Source of the DNA: Climacium dendroides
Taxonomy: Eukaryota > Streptophyta > Bryopsida > Hypnales > Climaciaceae
Reading direction: 5' to 3'
NCBI GenBank assembly: GCA_950106755.1
Contig: OX467089.1
Location: 20,503,345-20,567,344 of the forward strand
DNA length: 64,000 nt
Positions 10,805 to 22,859 of this stretch are shown piece after piece (position 1 is the first letter of the stretch; every line of letters starts with the position of its first letter). A program made the translations under genes and the position numbers. The notes below the pieces were generated by a model, which saw nothing but the letters and a program-made list of their open reading frames with translations, ran no database searches and was not told the DNA's origin.

Positions 10805-13800
10805 CTGCAATAGTTGCCAGGATAAAAATAATTAGCGAGTAACCTACAACAGACCCTCATAAAGTTGATTACTAACTGCATAACGCAGCAAAAGGGGAAA
10901 GCTAATAAACTGATTGAATGGTGTTAGGGTTCCTCTCTTGTAAGAACTTATACCTACTCTCAAGCTTCGCCAATTTGAAGTCCTCTCTTAATTTGACGAA
11001 CCTGCCAAACAACCGGTCGTTAGAGTTCAGAACAGCATCACAGCATTTAAATTGACAACTCTCAAATGATAAGTTGATAACGTAGACTAAAGAGAGCCAT
11101 GCCCCACAAGACTCGTATTACCAACATTAGGCAATCTCACAGGTTAGGAATAGTTCCTACGAACCCAATATTCAGAAATTATCAAAGCAATCTGCATAGA
11201 CGACATGTAGAAAAATGAGCATTGAAAGCCAACTGCTAATAGACCATACCGTACTGCCTCCTCTCTAGCCTCCTTACGACTGCTCTCGATCAATGTGGGC
11301 AGGTTTTCTGGAGCCACAATGAGAACATTCACCAGTCTGCAAGATGCATGTTCAAAAATCAGTTCATAGATGAAGCCTACCAGGGTCAGACGATACGAAG
11401 AAATTAAAAAAGGACAAAGCCAGTATGGGAGTATTACTTACGTGCCCAGAAGCTCAAATTTTTCGTCCACCGCTGGAGCCTTAAAACTTCTTACAAATTC
11501 CGAAAATTCGGCCACATCACGTTTCAATCGCAAACCCCCACTGCACAAACACAGACCTGAATGAAGCTCCAAGTTTTGAAAATTGCAAGGAACTGGACTT
11601 CCAAAAAAAGCACTGTAGAATTGCTACTGTAAAAATCACCAAAGTTTCCACAATAATAAGTGTAGGAATACTACTATGTGCTTCGTGTGCATCAACACTA
11701 CACTAAAATGAGAGCATCAAGCCACGCACCTGACACTGAAAGTGAAACGTTGCCAATGAATCAGAAGCGTTCTGTTGAGATGGATGCCCTGCAAAATATC
11801 CTGAAGGTTTAGAATCCTTCCAGGATATGAATGCCCTTGATACGTATTACTGTCTGACTGGCAGAACTGGCACAATCCAACTGATGACGAAATGCATCGT
11901 GCTAAAATACAGACAAATATATGCTACAGAAATCCTATGCTCTGCGCTCTTCACTATACTTTTTCAAGGCAGGAGTGAACACTGAGATACATGGATCCTA
12001 CCCACAGTAGCTAAAGGTTAAGTACCTATACCAATTCTGTCAAAAATGCTTGCTTGTTGAGCCCTTCCAAAGTGGCGTATCCTGCATCTAGCATGTGCTC
12101 CATGTATGATATAACTCTGAAGAATTTCAACATTTTGTCAGAACGACGGCAGAAAATACGAGTCTTCCAAACAAATAAGACTCAGGTAGACCCTTTGGAT
12201 AGACTACAGGGAGTCCTGAAAACAGAGGTTCCAGAGGACTTCAGAATGTCACTGGTAATTCATGCTCTACAAGCACCGACGGACAAAATTCAACAAGGAT
12301 AAGCATCGCAAAATTCTATCCATATGACCAATTTTGCAATACTTAATTAATGAGGCACCAGGGTTAATTCTCTTATGCTGTGCGAATATGGGTTCGTCAT
12401 CAAATTCACAAAGCGGTGGGAACAGCTACCCACTTGGTACAGGCACTGGTGGATTGATGATCTGAAGCGCTTCCATGCTCTGCTGGTTTAAAATCCGTGG
12501 CCCTCTGTTCTGCAGCTAGAACTCGCTCTACCTGCAAATCCGCTGAAAGTATTACTAAGAGAATATGAAACTTCAGACATCATATATTAAGAATACGCAC
12601 AACAAAACCCATGAAAAAGCCTTCAATGAGCATAATGGAACTACAATATACAGAAGGTGCATCAACCTCGGCCATGATTGTGTCGATACACATTTGAAGA
12701 CCTTTCAATGCAGTACGTTCAGAATTAGCCATAGCCGTTGCCATCTGTTCACAGCATGCTGCATAAGCTCCATCAACGGGAAGTAATAATCGCGAGATGC
12801 TATTCGCCAAATACTGCCATAAGAAACACACCTGTAAGTACGCCTACAATTATATGTAAAAACGTGGTTGCACACAGACAACATAACTTCTCAGCGACCA
12901 ATACATCATTTTCAGGTCGCTGCCCGACTTCAGGGTATTAGATTTGGAGGAAAATCAATCCTCCCAAAATTTCATTCTTTGAATATCTTACAAGTCTGTT
13001 TACAATTGCGTTGGTTTATCTCAAACTGAGATCACCAAGATCAATCTTCTTTAATGTGGAAAAGTGTCTTACATAATCTTAGAGTTAAGAAATTCATTAT
13101 TTGGAGAAAATGGTTATATTTTCACTAGCAATCATTTTCTAATTTTAATTAGGTGATGTCAAATATAGTATAGCCAAACTTGCAAACTCTAAAGTCAAAT
13201 GCTTCTAAACTGATTTGATAGAGATCTATAAAGATAGCTTGGAGTTAGGCCGTACTGATCATTTCTCTATTGTAGTACATCGGGTCAAATGCATCTAAAC
13301 ATTTTAAGATTTCATAGATGGGTGATGAGAACGCACCTGCTGAACCGAAGCCACATTAGACGTGGCTCTATACACAGAGATCATAAATCCACGAACCGCA
13401 CGTTCCCCAGCAGATGCGGCTGCCTCTGCCTGAAAGTCATTTTAAAACCACCAAAGATCATTTCCAACGAACAAGGGAACACCCAGCAGAACAATATTGC
13501 CAGAAAAAAAAACATCAAATGAGATTAAAAGAGAATCCAGACTAATAGGCCGAGTCCAACGCCAACTGGAATGTCTAAACAAAGCGCATAGATAAAGATA
13601 TTTTGATTACGAACCGCAGTGGCGGCAGCAGCAGCTACACGTCGACTCACGGTGGAGCCAATCGAGTAAAGATTTCGCCTCTGCGCAGCTTCATTCAACG
13701 CATTCATAGCACTCTCTAATTCTTCAGTGGTGTACTGGCTGACCTGCAAAGGAACAGAATCCTAAAACATTTAGACCTTGTTTCAAGAGCATGAAACACA

Positions 13801-16800
13801 GTAAGCAAACAAAGTGCCCTGGAACACTCTCTTGCCAAGTTAACTAGTCCGCCCAACGCCTAATAATAGAAAACAAGCCACTGGGATGCGTAAAAACGTA
13901 TTTAAATGGATTCTAGAAGACTAATTTTCCTGTGGGCAGCCTAAACACAGATGTCCGGTAAGGGCATTTACAACAAGGAACATATATGCAAAGATCACTC
14001 ATAGACACGGTCGTGTACATCTTGCTTATGTACCTTCCCATGCGCTTTACTAAGCAGAAGAAGATGAGAAAGAGCACAATAAATCGACTGTCACAAGTTG
14101 AAAAAACATGAAGGCACAAAGTTCTTCAATGGATCGACATTTACCTGGTCTAGTAAGCACAAAAAAACAGCCCTGACATTCATAGCCAAATTTGCAGCCT
14201 GTAACATTCAAATACCCCAGATAGCCCAGAAAAATCAGAATGCACGCCTTTAGGTAAACTAGACAATGATAATTAAATATAAATCTGCATTTCCAAGCAA
14301 ACTCCAATCTGAGACTCTAAAGCAGTTACAATCGTCAAGATATCACACCGAATGCATTAAAACAGGACCATCGTTTACAAAATCTGAAGTGAGCGAGTAA
14401 CAAACCTGAGGAGTAAAAAGCACACAGCGAGCTACAGCTTCTTCATTCCAATGCCTAAATTCATCCACGGCAGTTTCGTGTTTTGTTGCTTGTTCCTTAT
14501 TCAACTCCACTACCTATTGTGGAAAAGAAAAACAGATCAACTTTAGTTCCGTGTGCAGCAGCAAAACTTAATGATAGATCCAAATTGTATTAAAAAAAAA
14601 CATTATGAATAATAACATGACTGTACAAAATCGCGATGAACTTATTGCATCATTTCCACTTTCCTAAACTGACAAAAAGTTCTGAGGATGTTTATTGCAG
14701 GTGAGGGAAACAAAAACAAGCATATCTTAAAGTAGTGCATTGTTCCAAAGATCACTGTACCTTGCATTGAAAAAGCTGACCCAGCGAAGCAACTTCAACT
14801 TCTGGATAGACCTCCAAATAGGATGAAAACAGGGACTCAGATTGACCTGTGCAGATCGCTCCACCGTCATATTACGGAAAATCTCGTTCTTGTATTCCAT
14901 AGTGAAGTAACAAATTAGTGACTGAAAGGCTCTCTCTTATCGCACTTCCCATCCAAAGATAGTTGCATTTGCATTACCATTCACATAAGACAGGGCATTT
15001 GAAGTCAGAATGCACTTAGTTATTATTAGAATTAAAAAATTAAAAAAACAAAAGCCTAAACAACTCGGACCAGATACTCTCCTAATAATAATAAACTTCA
15101 AGAGCATGAAACACTGACTAGCAGAAATTGCCATAACCAAAATGAGCCAATTCTGACTGCGTTTGTATTCGAACTCCAGAAAAAAATTGAAACAAATAGT
15201 TACATCGCAGCTGCTGAAGAGGCAATTTGTACTGACACCATCATTTGCGCCTCATTAGACATGAAACTCTTCAGTTTAACAAATTGATAAATAAACATCT
15301 AGTTCACCAGTGTTCACGGACAAGCCCATTTGTCAGGAATATACCTTCAAAATCCGGTTCCTCACATCCCAAGGTGAAGAGTTCCTTGACCAATTCTTGG
15401 GTCTTTTCATAGGCTCCAGCAAGCAAGCGCAAGTACTGCCAAGTTACGCATACATTGTGTTAGCACGATCTCATGTCTAATTAAAGCGAATCAGAACTGT
15501 AATATGAAACCGCATGGGCACCATGCAAATTTCACGTCCACAAGGTGTACGTACCACATAACAGGAAACAGTACTATCAAACTTCCAACGCATATGATTA
15601 ATAGATTCTATGACACCCTTCACCATGTTCACCAAAGATGTAGGCCCTCACCTTCTGATAGCCACCTTCATTCATAGGGATGGGTTTCATTAGAGATGGG
15701 ATTGGAAGAAGTTTTTCCAGTGTTGCAACCACTCTTTGCTCAAGCACTCGCTGCAACACATTTCAAGTGTTAACGAGAAGGAAAAAATCAGCTGCAATAT
15801 AACTTCATCGAAACGATATTCGAGGGGAAAAGAAACCCCTTGGCAGTGAACATGGCGAAGCTCGTGGAATCAAACCAACGAAGCAATTACCTGAACCAGA
15901 TTGGTCATCACTAATTTCGGTGATGGGAATACAGCGTTTACTACTGTAGCCTCCTCCCGCAAAGTTTCTACAGGTCCAAAAGTAACTTAGTTTGATGATT
16001 GGAACGATTAATCATGATAAGACCACTCAAATATTTATCACACGATATCACAAGATTTGGCAGGTGCTTAATATCTAACACATAACCGGAAGCGTCAGTT
16101 TGATTAGTGCACCTACCACTAATATCCTCGAATATCACAGAAAGACCATTTATCGAATCAGAAAGGCTCCCAGCTCCAGATCCCTCAACAGTCTTAGCAT
16201 CCTTGTTCATGACCTCCACATCCATGAACATGGGTCGCGATGCAATATATAGCTGCATTACACTTTTTCCTCGATTGAACTGCCAAGGCCAGGAAGTGAT
16301 GAACATGTAAGTTGCACATAATGGAAATGATAGTAGAAATGATAATGGCACGGAGACGGAATGCTCATATCGTTCTCTGATACAACAAATATCAAATATT
16401 CCTGGCAAGAGGAAGTTCCAATTATCAAAATATTTCCGACTCAGGATTTCAAAACAATGAGTGAACACAACAAACTGGCCATATTTAATTAAAGGTAACA
16501 AGAATTGTACAAAATCTCATAATCTCGTAATAGATAAATAGCCGTTAATAAATAGTTATCAAAGAAAAAGAATACCAATTGCACCCAAGGTTCACTGATT
16601 GTTCAAGCAGATAACAGGAGATGTAAGGAGAGTTACCTCCAAATTAATCCTGCCACCATATAAAGCATAGCACCAAGCAATTGGAATTCCATTTTAATCG
16701 TTTTCAACTTGTCTTCTTCAATTAAGTATTGAAACCTACAATTATATCCAACATTACGAATCCCTACATTCTTTTTCGGATCTCGACTTAATTCGAACAG

Positions 16801-19769
16801 AATTATGAATGGGTATGTATCATACCAACAGTTTGCATAGCCTCGACAAAAGAAACTCATGATAATTGGAAATTCAAAGAGCATTACAGAAGGCCAACCT
16901 GGCTAAGAATTTTGGCACACTCAGTCATGACAAGAAGATCCGTCCTTTGGGAAGCCATCTCAAAACGAGCCAGTAAACGATTCTCCACATCTGGAATCAG
17001 AGGAGGGAAACTTGTCAGCTGATACAGTTAATGATTTGCATAAACAATTTCCGAGCTGCGACATACACAAAACGCCTATAAGCATCCCAAACGGCAAAGG
17101 CGTTCTTGCTGATATATGAAAATAATGTTAAAGCCACTCACAATCCTCATAGTTCATTAGACATTAATACTAATCCACGCAACATGAATCACTGTAGCCA
17201 AAATGGCCATCTGATTAACAAAGTCGCACCGTTGCAATACACTCGAAGGTTTTCCAATGCAACTTCTAAGCCTGCACTTGCACCAAGTCCCCCACTTCCA
17301 GTTGGTCCAGTTGTTAATCCAGCGATCGAACCTACAAACAGGAATTGAGGTGAATTCGTACTCAGATCCCTGATTCATAATTTTCAAAAGCTTCCAAGAA
17401 CATATGAAAGCTGTCGGGAAAAATCTAGTTAATAGCATTCAAGATGTAGGCTTCCAAAACTATATTCAAAATCCCCTATTGCAGATTCCTTCGACTAATA
17501 AGCGCTCACCGCCAGGTCAGAGATCCTCCGCGTTCTGATTGATCAAGGAAAATCCTCCCTGACATTGCATATATCCTTGAGGTTTACCTATGATTAGCTT
17601 CTATCATCTAAGCTGACAATTGTCGACCATGCACAAAAAGAACAGGACCAAAAGTACTTACGGAGCTTCAGAGCAACAGCTGCAGCCTCAGCTACACGCT
17701 CATCGTCAGAGAATAATGGAGAAAGCTCCAATGATCGTGAGTTAAACTCCACCAAGTACTGATAATAGATAATCAAGTAACATTCGTTAAGAAATTGCTA
17801 TAAATCCCCCCCTTCAAAAGGAGATAGAAGATATAGCTTGCACATTAGCGCAAACTAGCCCACACTGGAAAAAAAAAAATTTACAGCAGACTGCGGGCGA
17901 GAAGAGGAGAACAAGACGTTTGTCATCGAGATAAATAAACCCAAGCTCATAAGAATGTTCCTTGTGCAATCGGCTTAAATAGCAAAAGCCCCCAAACGAT
18001 TGACACCAATCCAAAACTACTAGTCTGATAGTTCACAGGCTTGATTGCACATGTAGGACAGAAGCATAGAGAATTAAATAGACCAGCCCTTAGTCCGTAG
18101 TGCCATCATAGAGGACCTCCAAATACTATGCCCATGCAGTTCAATATGTAATGTAGTCATAGTCGACATCACGCCCATGATAGCAACTACTGAGTTCATA
18201 ACCACGCACCTTTGTTAGATTGATTGTCTCAATGGCAGCAGATTTTTGACGATCTGCATTCTGCATATACCAAAAGAGACGAGGTTCAAGAATTGAACAC
18301 AACAGCAACATCTGCCATAAAGCAACTCGTTTTGAAAGAGTAGGGGCCTGCCTGCCATTAAGACGCCTGTACCTAAATTGCTTATTAGGCTAATCGAGAG
18401 AAGAACGGCTTAGTACCAAGGTAAGACGTTAACAAATATTCAAAACATGGCAACTACTCCGATCTAGCTCACAAAACCAAGCCCACAGCAACCGCGAACT
18501 GATATATGTCAGCGTCAATGATAGGATTCTAGTGAAAGACCAACAAACCTGTAAGTGCTTTCCGACCTTGACAGCAGTATGGCATACACCTGACAATCGA
18601 GAGTCCAGTCGGTGGGAAGTACTATATAAGGCCTGCACTCCTTTTTCCAACTGCAGATGCAACCCCTTTTTATTAAAGAAGATTGCCAACACCACACCTG
18701 AGGAGAAGTACCTTCTACAAAAGTAACCATGGAAAGAGACTTGGTTGACCTCGTAAAGTTCAACAGAACTGGACGTCATCTACAATCTTACGAGTCAGAC
18801 CAAATGTCAAAGTCAATAACGAACGCTCCAACGAGCTAGCACGACAGCAGCAGCTTGCAATATGCAAATTTAAAAAAGAAACTTTGAGACAACGTGAGCC
18901 ACGTATATTTTCTAGTGCGTGGAGAATTTGCCTGACCTCAAGGAACTTCTTCTCATGGTCTGTATCATAACCTTCCAGCTCATGCCGGAGACCTCCCAAA
19001 TGATCATCAACCTGTTGCATCGTATACCGATGTCAATCTTTTTCATACGTACATGCTCTTTGAACTCCCGGTAGAATAGTCTTAACTAAATTCAGGTCGT
19101 TCCCAAAAACAAATTGCGAATGTTCAAAATGCCACAACTTGCTTTGTCGCGAAGAAGAAAATGTGACGATGCCCATTAATTCAACATTCACCTGTTCTCC
19201 TCACCACTCGAAGCACCCTCCCCAATTGTACTACAAGAAATACACTCTTTAAATTTAGACATACGATGCGTGAACGTTTCGGCGCACACCTGATAGCAGA
19301 GATGAATAAGTTTTTTGCGAGCAGCTCTACAAGCCTGGGAAAGCCCTTCAGCTTCAAAGAGTGGTGAACCAAGTACTTTCTCCCCACCATCCTCCGAAGT
19401 AATCCTCCTCGTATTAGCATGACGATCAAGCTTCGTGACAGAATCCTCATTTTTCAATGCTGGCGTTCCCACCAGCTTCTCGAAAAACTCATCGAACAAC
19501 AATTCACCCTAACAACCCCCCGCCACCGACACAAGTTACCACCCAATTTGCTAACCCTAATTCACGCAACCTCCCTCCAAATCTGAGACCACCCGAGCTC
19601 GCAACCCTAATTAGCTCACCTGGAACACATCCGCATTCACATCCGCAGCCCGGAACGCTTCCGCTGACTCCTTGCACGCAGTCGACTTGTCCGGATCCCA
19701 AGTCCTAGTCCCACCCCCTCTATCCGGCATCTGCAATCCACCCCGAATCCCTTCAACACCAGCCCACAT
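5520..19769 (-). CDS. For1F: SEC10-class I formin fusion protein (For1F type), 28 exons, about 2,333 aa
   Basis: One minus-strand gene encodes the complete exocyst subunit SEC10 followed in frame by a formin. Predicted order is SEC10 (residues about 1-804), a Ser/Arg/Glu-rich repeat linker (about 1030-1425), an FH1 polyproline region (about 1630-1870) and FH2 (about 1885-2310). All 28 GT-AG exons join without a phase conflict and total 7,002 nt. SEC10 belongs to the exocyst, which tethers secretory vesicles to the plasma membrane; FH1 recruits profilin-actin and FH2 nucleates and elongates actin filaments. Canonical plant class I formins start with a signal peptide and transmembrane segment; here SEC10 takes that place, so membrane targeting would come through the exocyst. 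The fusion is known in Physcomitrium patens from my memory of the literature. The start is the first in-frame ATG (19,769) after an upstream TAA; a second ATG at 19,730 is possible. Splice sites are read by eye, without transcripts. Confidence 0.9.
7610..8335 (-). other. FH1 domain: unusually long polyproline region
   Basis: About 240 residues hold roughly twenty runs of 5-11 prolines separated by GGRG, GGRA or PAAQSVGA-like spacers. FH1 proline tracts bind profilin-actin and feed monomers to FH2; most plant formins have fewer tracts. The 3' part is a near-perfect minisatellite of PPPPPPPGGRG-type units, so copy number is likely to vary between strains. On the plus strand the same bases are GGnGG-rich, with possible G-quadruplex folding and polymerase slippage. 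Confidence 0.85.
8930..10190 (-). repeat. Coding tandem repeat array in the SEC10-formin linker (about 10 units of about 41 aa)
   Basis: About ten diverged units of roughly 123 nt encode a repeated pattern SLRGxRRPNRLSQSSEGR followed by xGAYRxLDAAEEGDA-like acidic stretches. Two flavours partly alternate: one with RRPNRLSQSSEGRLGA and one with GRLxRxSxxYxDRVGAYRD. This suggests expansion by an approximately 80-residue double unit in part of the array. Units are in frame and stop-free. Charge alternates between Arg-rich and Asp/Glu-rich within each unit, as expected of a flexible, disordered spacer. No function is known to me. Confidence 0.8.
10902..19769 (-). CDS. SEC10: SEC10 half of the fusion; exocyst complex subunit (possible stand-alone 820-aa isoform)
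   Basis: Exons (minus strand): 19769-19620, 19508-19290, 19011-18937, 18650-18549, 18260-18210, 17758-17662, 17331-17230, 16990-16899, 16279-16117, 15967-15891, 15750-15652, 15435-15345, 14846-14761, 14513-14406, 14198-14145, 13743-13615, 13429-13337, 12813-12667, 12531-12434, 12116-12032, 11788-11730, 11540-11442, 11336-11250, 11001-10954. Landmarks shared with plant SEC10 include ELSPLFSDDERVAEAA, YIASRPMFMDVEVMN, TVSRRVAAAAATA, LANSISRLLLPVDGAYAA, LEGLNKQAFLTEL and NVLIVAPENLPTL. If intron 24 is retained, translation runs on 16 codons to a TAG at 10,904-10,902, giving 820 residues, close to ordinary plant SEC10 length (about 830). If it is spliced, the protein continues into the formin. 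The whole SEC10 length is covered and I see no missing segment. Confidence 0.9.
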
Positions 19770-22016
19770 CCTCCGAATCTCACCCCCACACAGTACACTC
19801 CATTACCGCCAAAACGTGCTAAAATCTCAAAACCCGCAATTCACTCCCAAACCCGCTCCCAATCCAATCCCGCCAGCCCTAACACCAAAATCCGAAATCC
19901 GGGATCCTGACCTTTATTGCTCACAAGAGCAGCAAGCACGCAGTAGTGGAGAAGCCGGGGAGAGCGAGCGAGCATCCCTCCCAGTGGAAGATACACAGTC
20001 CTCCTCACATGCGAACGAACTCAAACTCACTCAAACTCACCAAGCTGCTACAAAAATCCGGATGAAAAAAACCCAGCAAACGAGGACACTGGATGCATAA
20101 CACTCAAGCACGATGAAGAAACCGATTGCAACCAAGCAGAGCCAAGATACGAATCAACGACAAGCCGGCGAAGTGCTCCTCCGTTGCTCGCGCGCGCGCG
20201 CGCGGTTGACTTGGCTCCCGTGTCGCATTAAAGAATTCCGTCAACTGCTTTTTCGTGGACAGACTGACAGAGCAAGGGTTCCTTGTTGAATCAATGCCCG
20301 GCTACTTCTATAATTGATTCCGCTCATCAACATTTTGCACTTGTTTGCTATTTGCGGCACGCCATCGCCATCGCTGGAAGAGGACCGTGCCCTGGGACAC
20401 TCAGCTCACGACTCTACAGTCCCCCCCGACTTGGTCATATCCGGACCTGCGCCGGGTTCTTTCCCGGTATATTGAATGCCCTGTCAGTCGTCCTACAAAG
20501 CAATCATTTCCTTCTCAGTAGTTTCCCGCCTTACAATATCCGGACGTGGTAGGGCTAGTTCCGGGTATCTTCCACGTTTTTTCTTGCAGTATCTTCAGTC
20601 ATTCTCCCAAGGAATGGATTGGAAAGGCCCGTGGGTCCCTCTCTACGTGCCGTAATTAGCTTTATAACTCTTCTACTGTATGAATTGTGATACATTGTAA
20701 TTTACATACTACTATGATCATTAATTTACTTTGTATTGAACAATATTTGATCAATGCTTTGGCAAACATAACCATATTCATAATATATTATATCGCCACA
20801 ATAAGTTTTCAAGCCCTTCTAGAGTTAATTTAACCCCTAAAGGATTTTGACTATGTTTTCACTAAAAATGCTCCAAAACTTTCATCTCTACTACAAGTAC
20901 CAAATTTTTGAAAAAAAAATACTTTTGATACATCTAACCATAGGATCTTATAATTTGGTTTGAAAATATGTAGAAAAGTTTTCAAAAATTTTCACCATGT
21001 ACATTGCAAGATATTAGTGTCTGAAGTAACAAAAATCCTTTTTTGTCCCTATGAAAACTTGGGCAGCTGCACTTCTTAAGGTCAGATCATTATGAAAAAA
21101 TGTCCAAAATGGTGGTTACTCTTTGGATTCATTCTTCAAGGCAAAGTGGCTACATGCTTGAAAATTTTCAAATCATTTGAAATTATACAACATATAGGAA
21201 AAAAATAGAAAGTAGAAAGAAGTAAAAAATGATTCAAAATATAATATTGTTAATGATTTATTTATGAAATTGAAAAATGCTAATCCCAATGGTTGTAATG
21301 TTTTAATAAACAGTTTACATCCAATTATTTTATTTTTTTCAAAAATATTAAAAATTGAGTTAAATAAGGACTTCAAAATTTAATTTAGAGTAGAGATTCC
21401 ATAACCACCTTCAAACTACCCACAACTGAAACTCCTCATAACTTTCATCTCATTAATCAAAATGAAATGATTCAAAGATATCCATGTATAAATAAATCTA
21501 AAAAAACAATTTCAAATTTTTATTTTTTAAAAAGTTTTTTTTAAAGAAGTTTTTTTGTTGTCCAAACTGCCCATAGAATAAAGAAAACTATATATCATAC
21601 AATAACTTTTTAACCATGTAGTCAAAAGTTATGAAAATTGTTGGGCCTTAAAGCTACTCCTCAAGCACATGTTGTGTGAAAATTTCAGTGAAAAAAAATG
21701 AAAATTCCATTCGTAGTGAGCTACCCAAAATCGCTATATTGCCAAAAAAAATGTTGTTTGGTCCTCTAGGGATTAATTAGTCTCCTAGTTGTCCGCTTCC
21801 CTTTCCTTCTGTTCTTCCCTATAAGGTAGGAAGTCCATGAATTGTACCTAAGAGCTGAAACTGAATTTTGGGAATGTGAAACTCCTTGAAATATTTTTCA
21901 GTAATTTGTTCCTTAAAAGATAAGAGGAATTGGCATCTAATCCAAGTCGTTTCATAGTTTTTGAAGTTTTGTAGAATTACTTATGAAATTTTGAAGTTGA
22001 AATGGCATAGGACTCT
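19770..22016. other. Upstream region of the SEC10-formin gene and AT-rich spacer
   Basis: Minus-strand 5' UTR and promoter should lie at about 19,770-20,300. An alternating CG run (about 16 bp) sits at about 20,189-20,205 beside GGTTGACTTGG, which contains the W-box core TTGAC. A direct repeat beginning ATATCCGGAC and ending CCGGGTAT occurs near 20,436 and 20,536. From about 20,650 on the sequence is AT-rich spacer without a supported gene. Confidence 0.45.
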
Positions 22017-22117
22017 AAAACCGACTGCCTCCTCAAATGTACATTATTTGTACATTTCTAGAGGCTATAAAAAGCAACATGTACAAATACTGTACATTTG
22101 AGGAGGTGGTCGATTTT
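22017..22117. repeat. Foldback hairpin with about 39-bp near-perfect arms
   Basis: Left arm (about 22,017-22,055) contains CTCCTCAAATGTACAT and the right arm (about 22,079-22,117) contains its complement ATGTACATTTGAGGAG with a handful of mismatches; the loop is about 23 nt. This could be a small foldback transposon or a small-RNA precursor. No coding sequence overlaps it. Confidence 0.6.
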
Positions 22118-22589
22118 AAAAAACCTGTGCATTTTTAGAACCTCCTATCTTTTGAGTTTTCCATTTGCGTGCTTGCTTCATGAAAGGCAACCCATTCCTA
22201 ATCACACACCCATTCTAGCAATGTAGGCCGTTCTCTTTTTATATAGGAAGAGATGAATAGTGATAAATTATGGCACAATTCCCAATGTGGTTGTAAAGCA
22301 TTATAATTGGCTACAAGACTCTCAATATTGCAACCAATCCAAGCTAGATTTTGCAACCAACCCTTGATCTAAAATAAGAAGGTTTATATGACTAATATAG
22401 ATTGAACAGAATTTCAAGCTAAAAAATTCATAGTAATTATGCTATGAGAAATAAAAAACTAGTAAATTATGGAAACCTTCCGAACACTATTTCTGCACAT
22501 GAGAAAAATTTCCCACCAAGAAACACATATTTGCTTAAGTGGTCAGAAATGGGTTGCCTCCCTTACATCGTCTTAGTTGGCTTAGGTTT

Positions 22590-22787
22590 TGTTGAGATGA
22601 TGATCCCAGTTAACTTAGATTAAGCGAGACATAGATTAAAGTAAAAGTGGTATTCCCACTGCCAGTAATGATACTACTGAGGCTATGACCCTCCCATATA
22701 TATATAATCATGTAATCTTCATAATATACTTGAGAATTATTTTGCATTATATACTCTTGGTCTTTGCCCTATCTCTCCATCACAACA
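22590..22787 (+). repeat. Possible 5' LTR of a decayed Ty1/copia element
   Basis: The segment starts TGTTGAGATGATG, ends CACAACA and holds a TATATATATAA box at about 22,700. It is followed within a few bases by ATTATCAG, similar to the TGGTATCAG primer-binding site of plant retroelements, and then by a gag-like frame. I found no matching 3' LTR, so the call is tentative. Confidence 0.4.
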
Positions 22788-22859
22788 TATTATCAGTATG
22801 ATTGTCTCTCTACTCTATTTTCTTTTTGTTATTCCGTTTTCTATTTGCTTTTAGCTGCA

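Noticed and set aside
10805..11001. Two adjacent genes, SEC10 and a separate formin, instead of a fusion
   Set aside because: There is no start codon in formin-like N-terminal context, no signal peptide, and the junction splice sites join in phase while restoring a SEC10-like C-terminus. I keep the SEC10-only product as an isoform.
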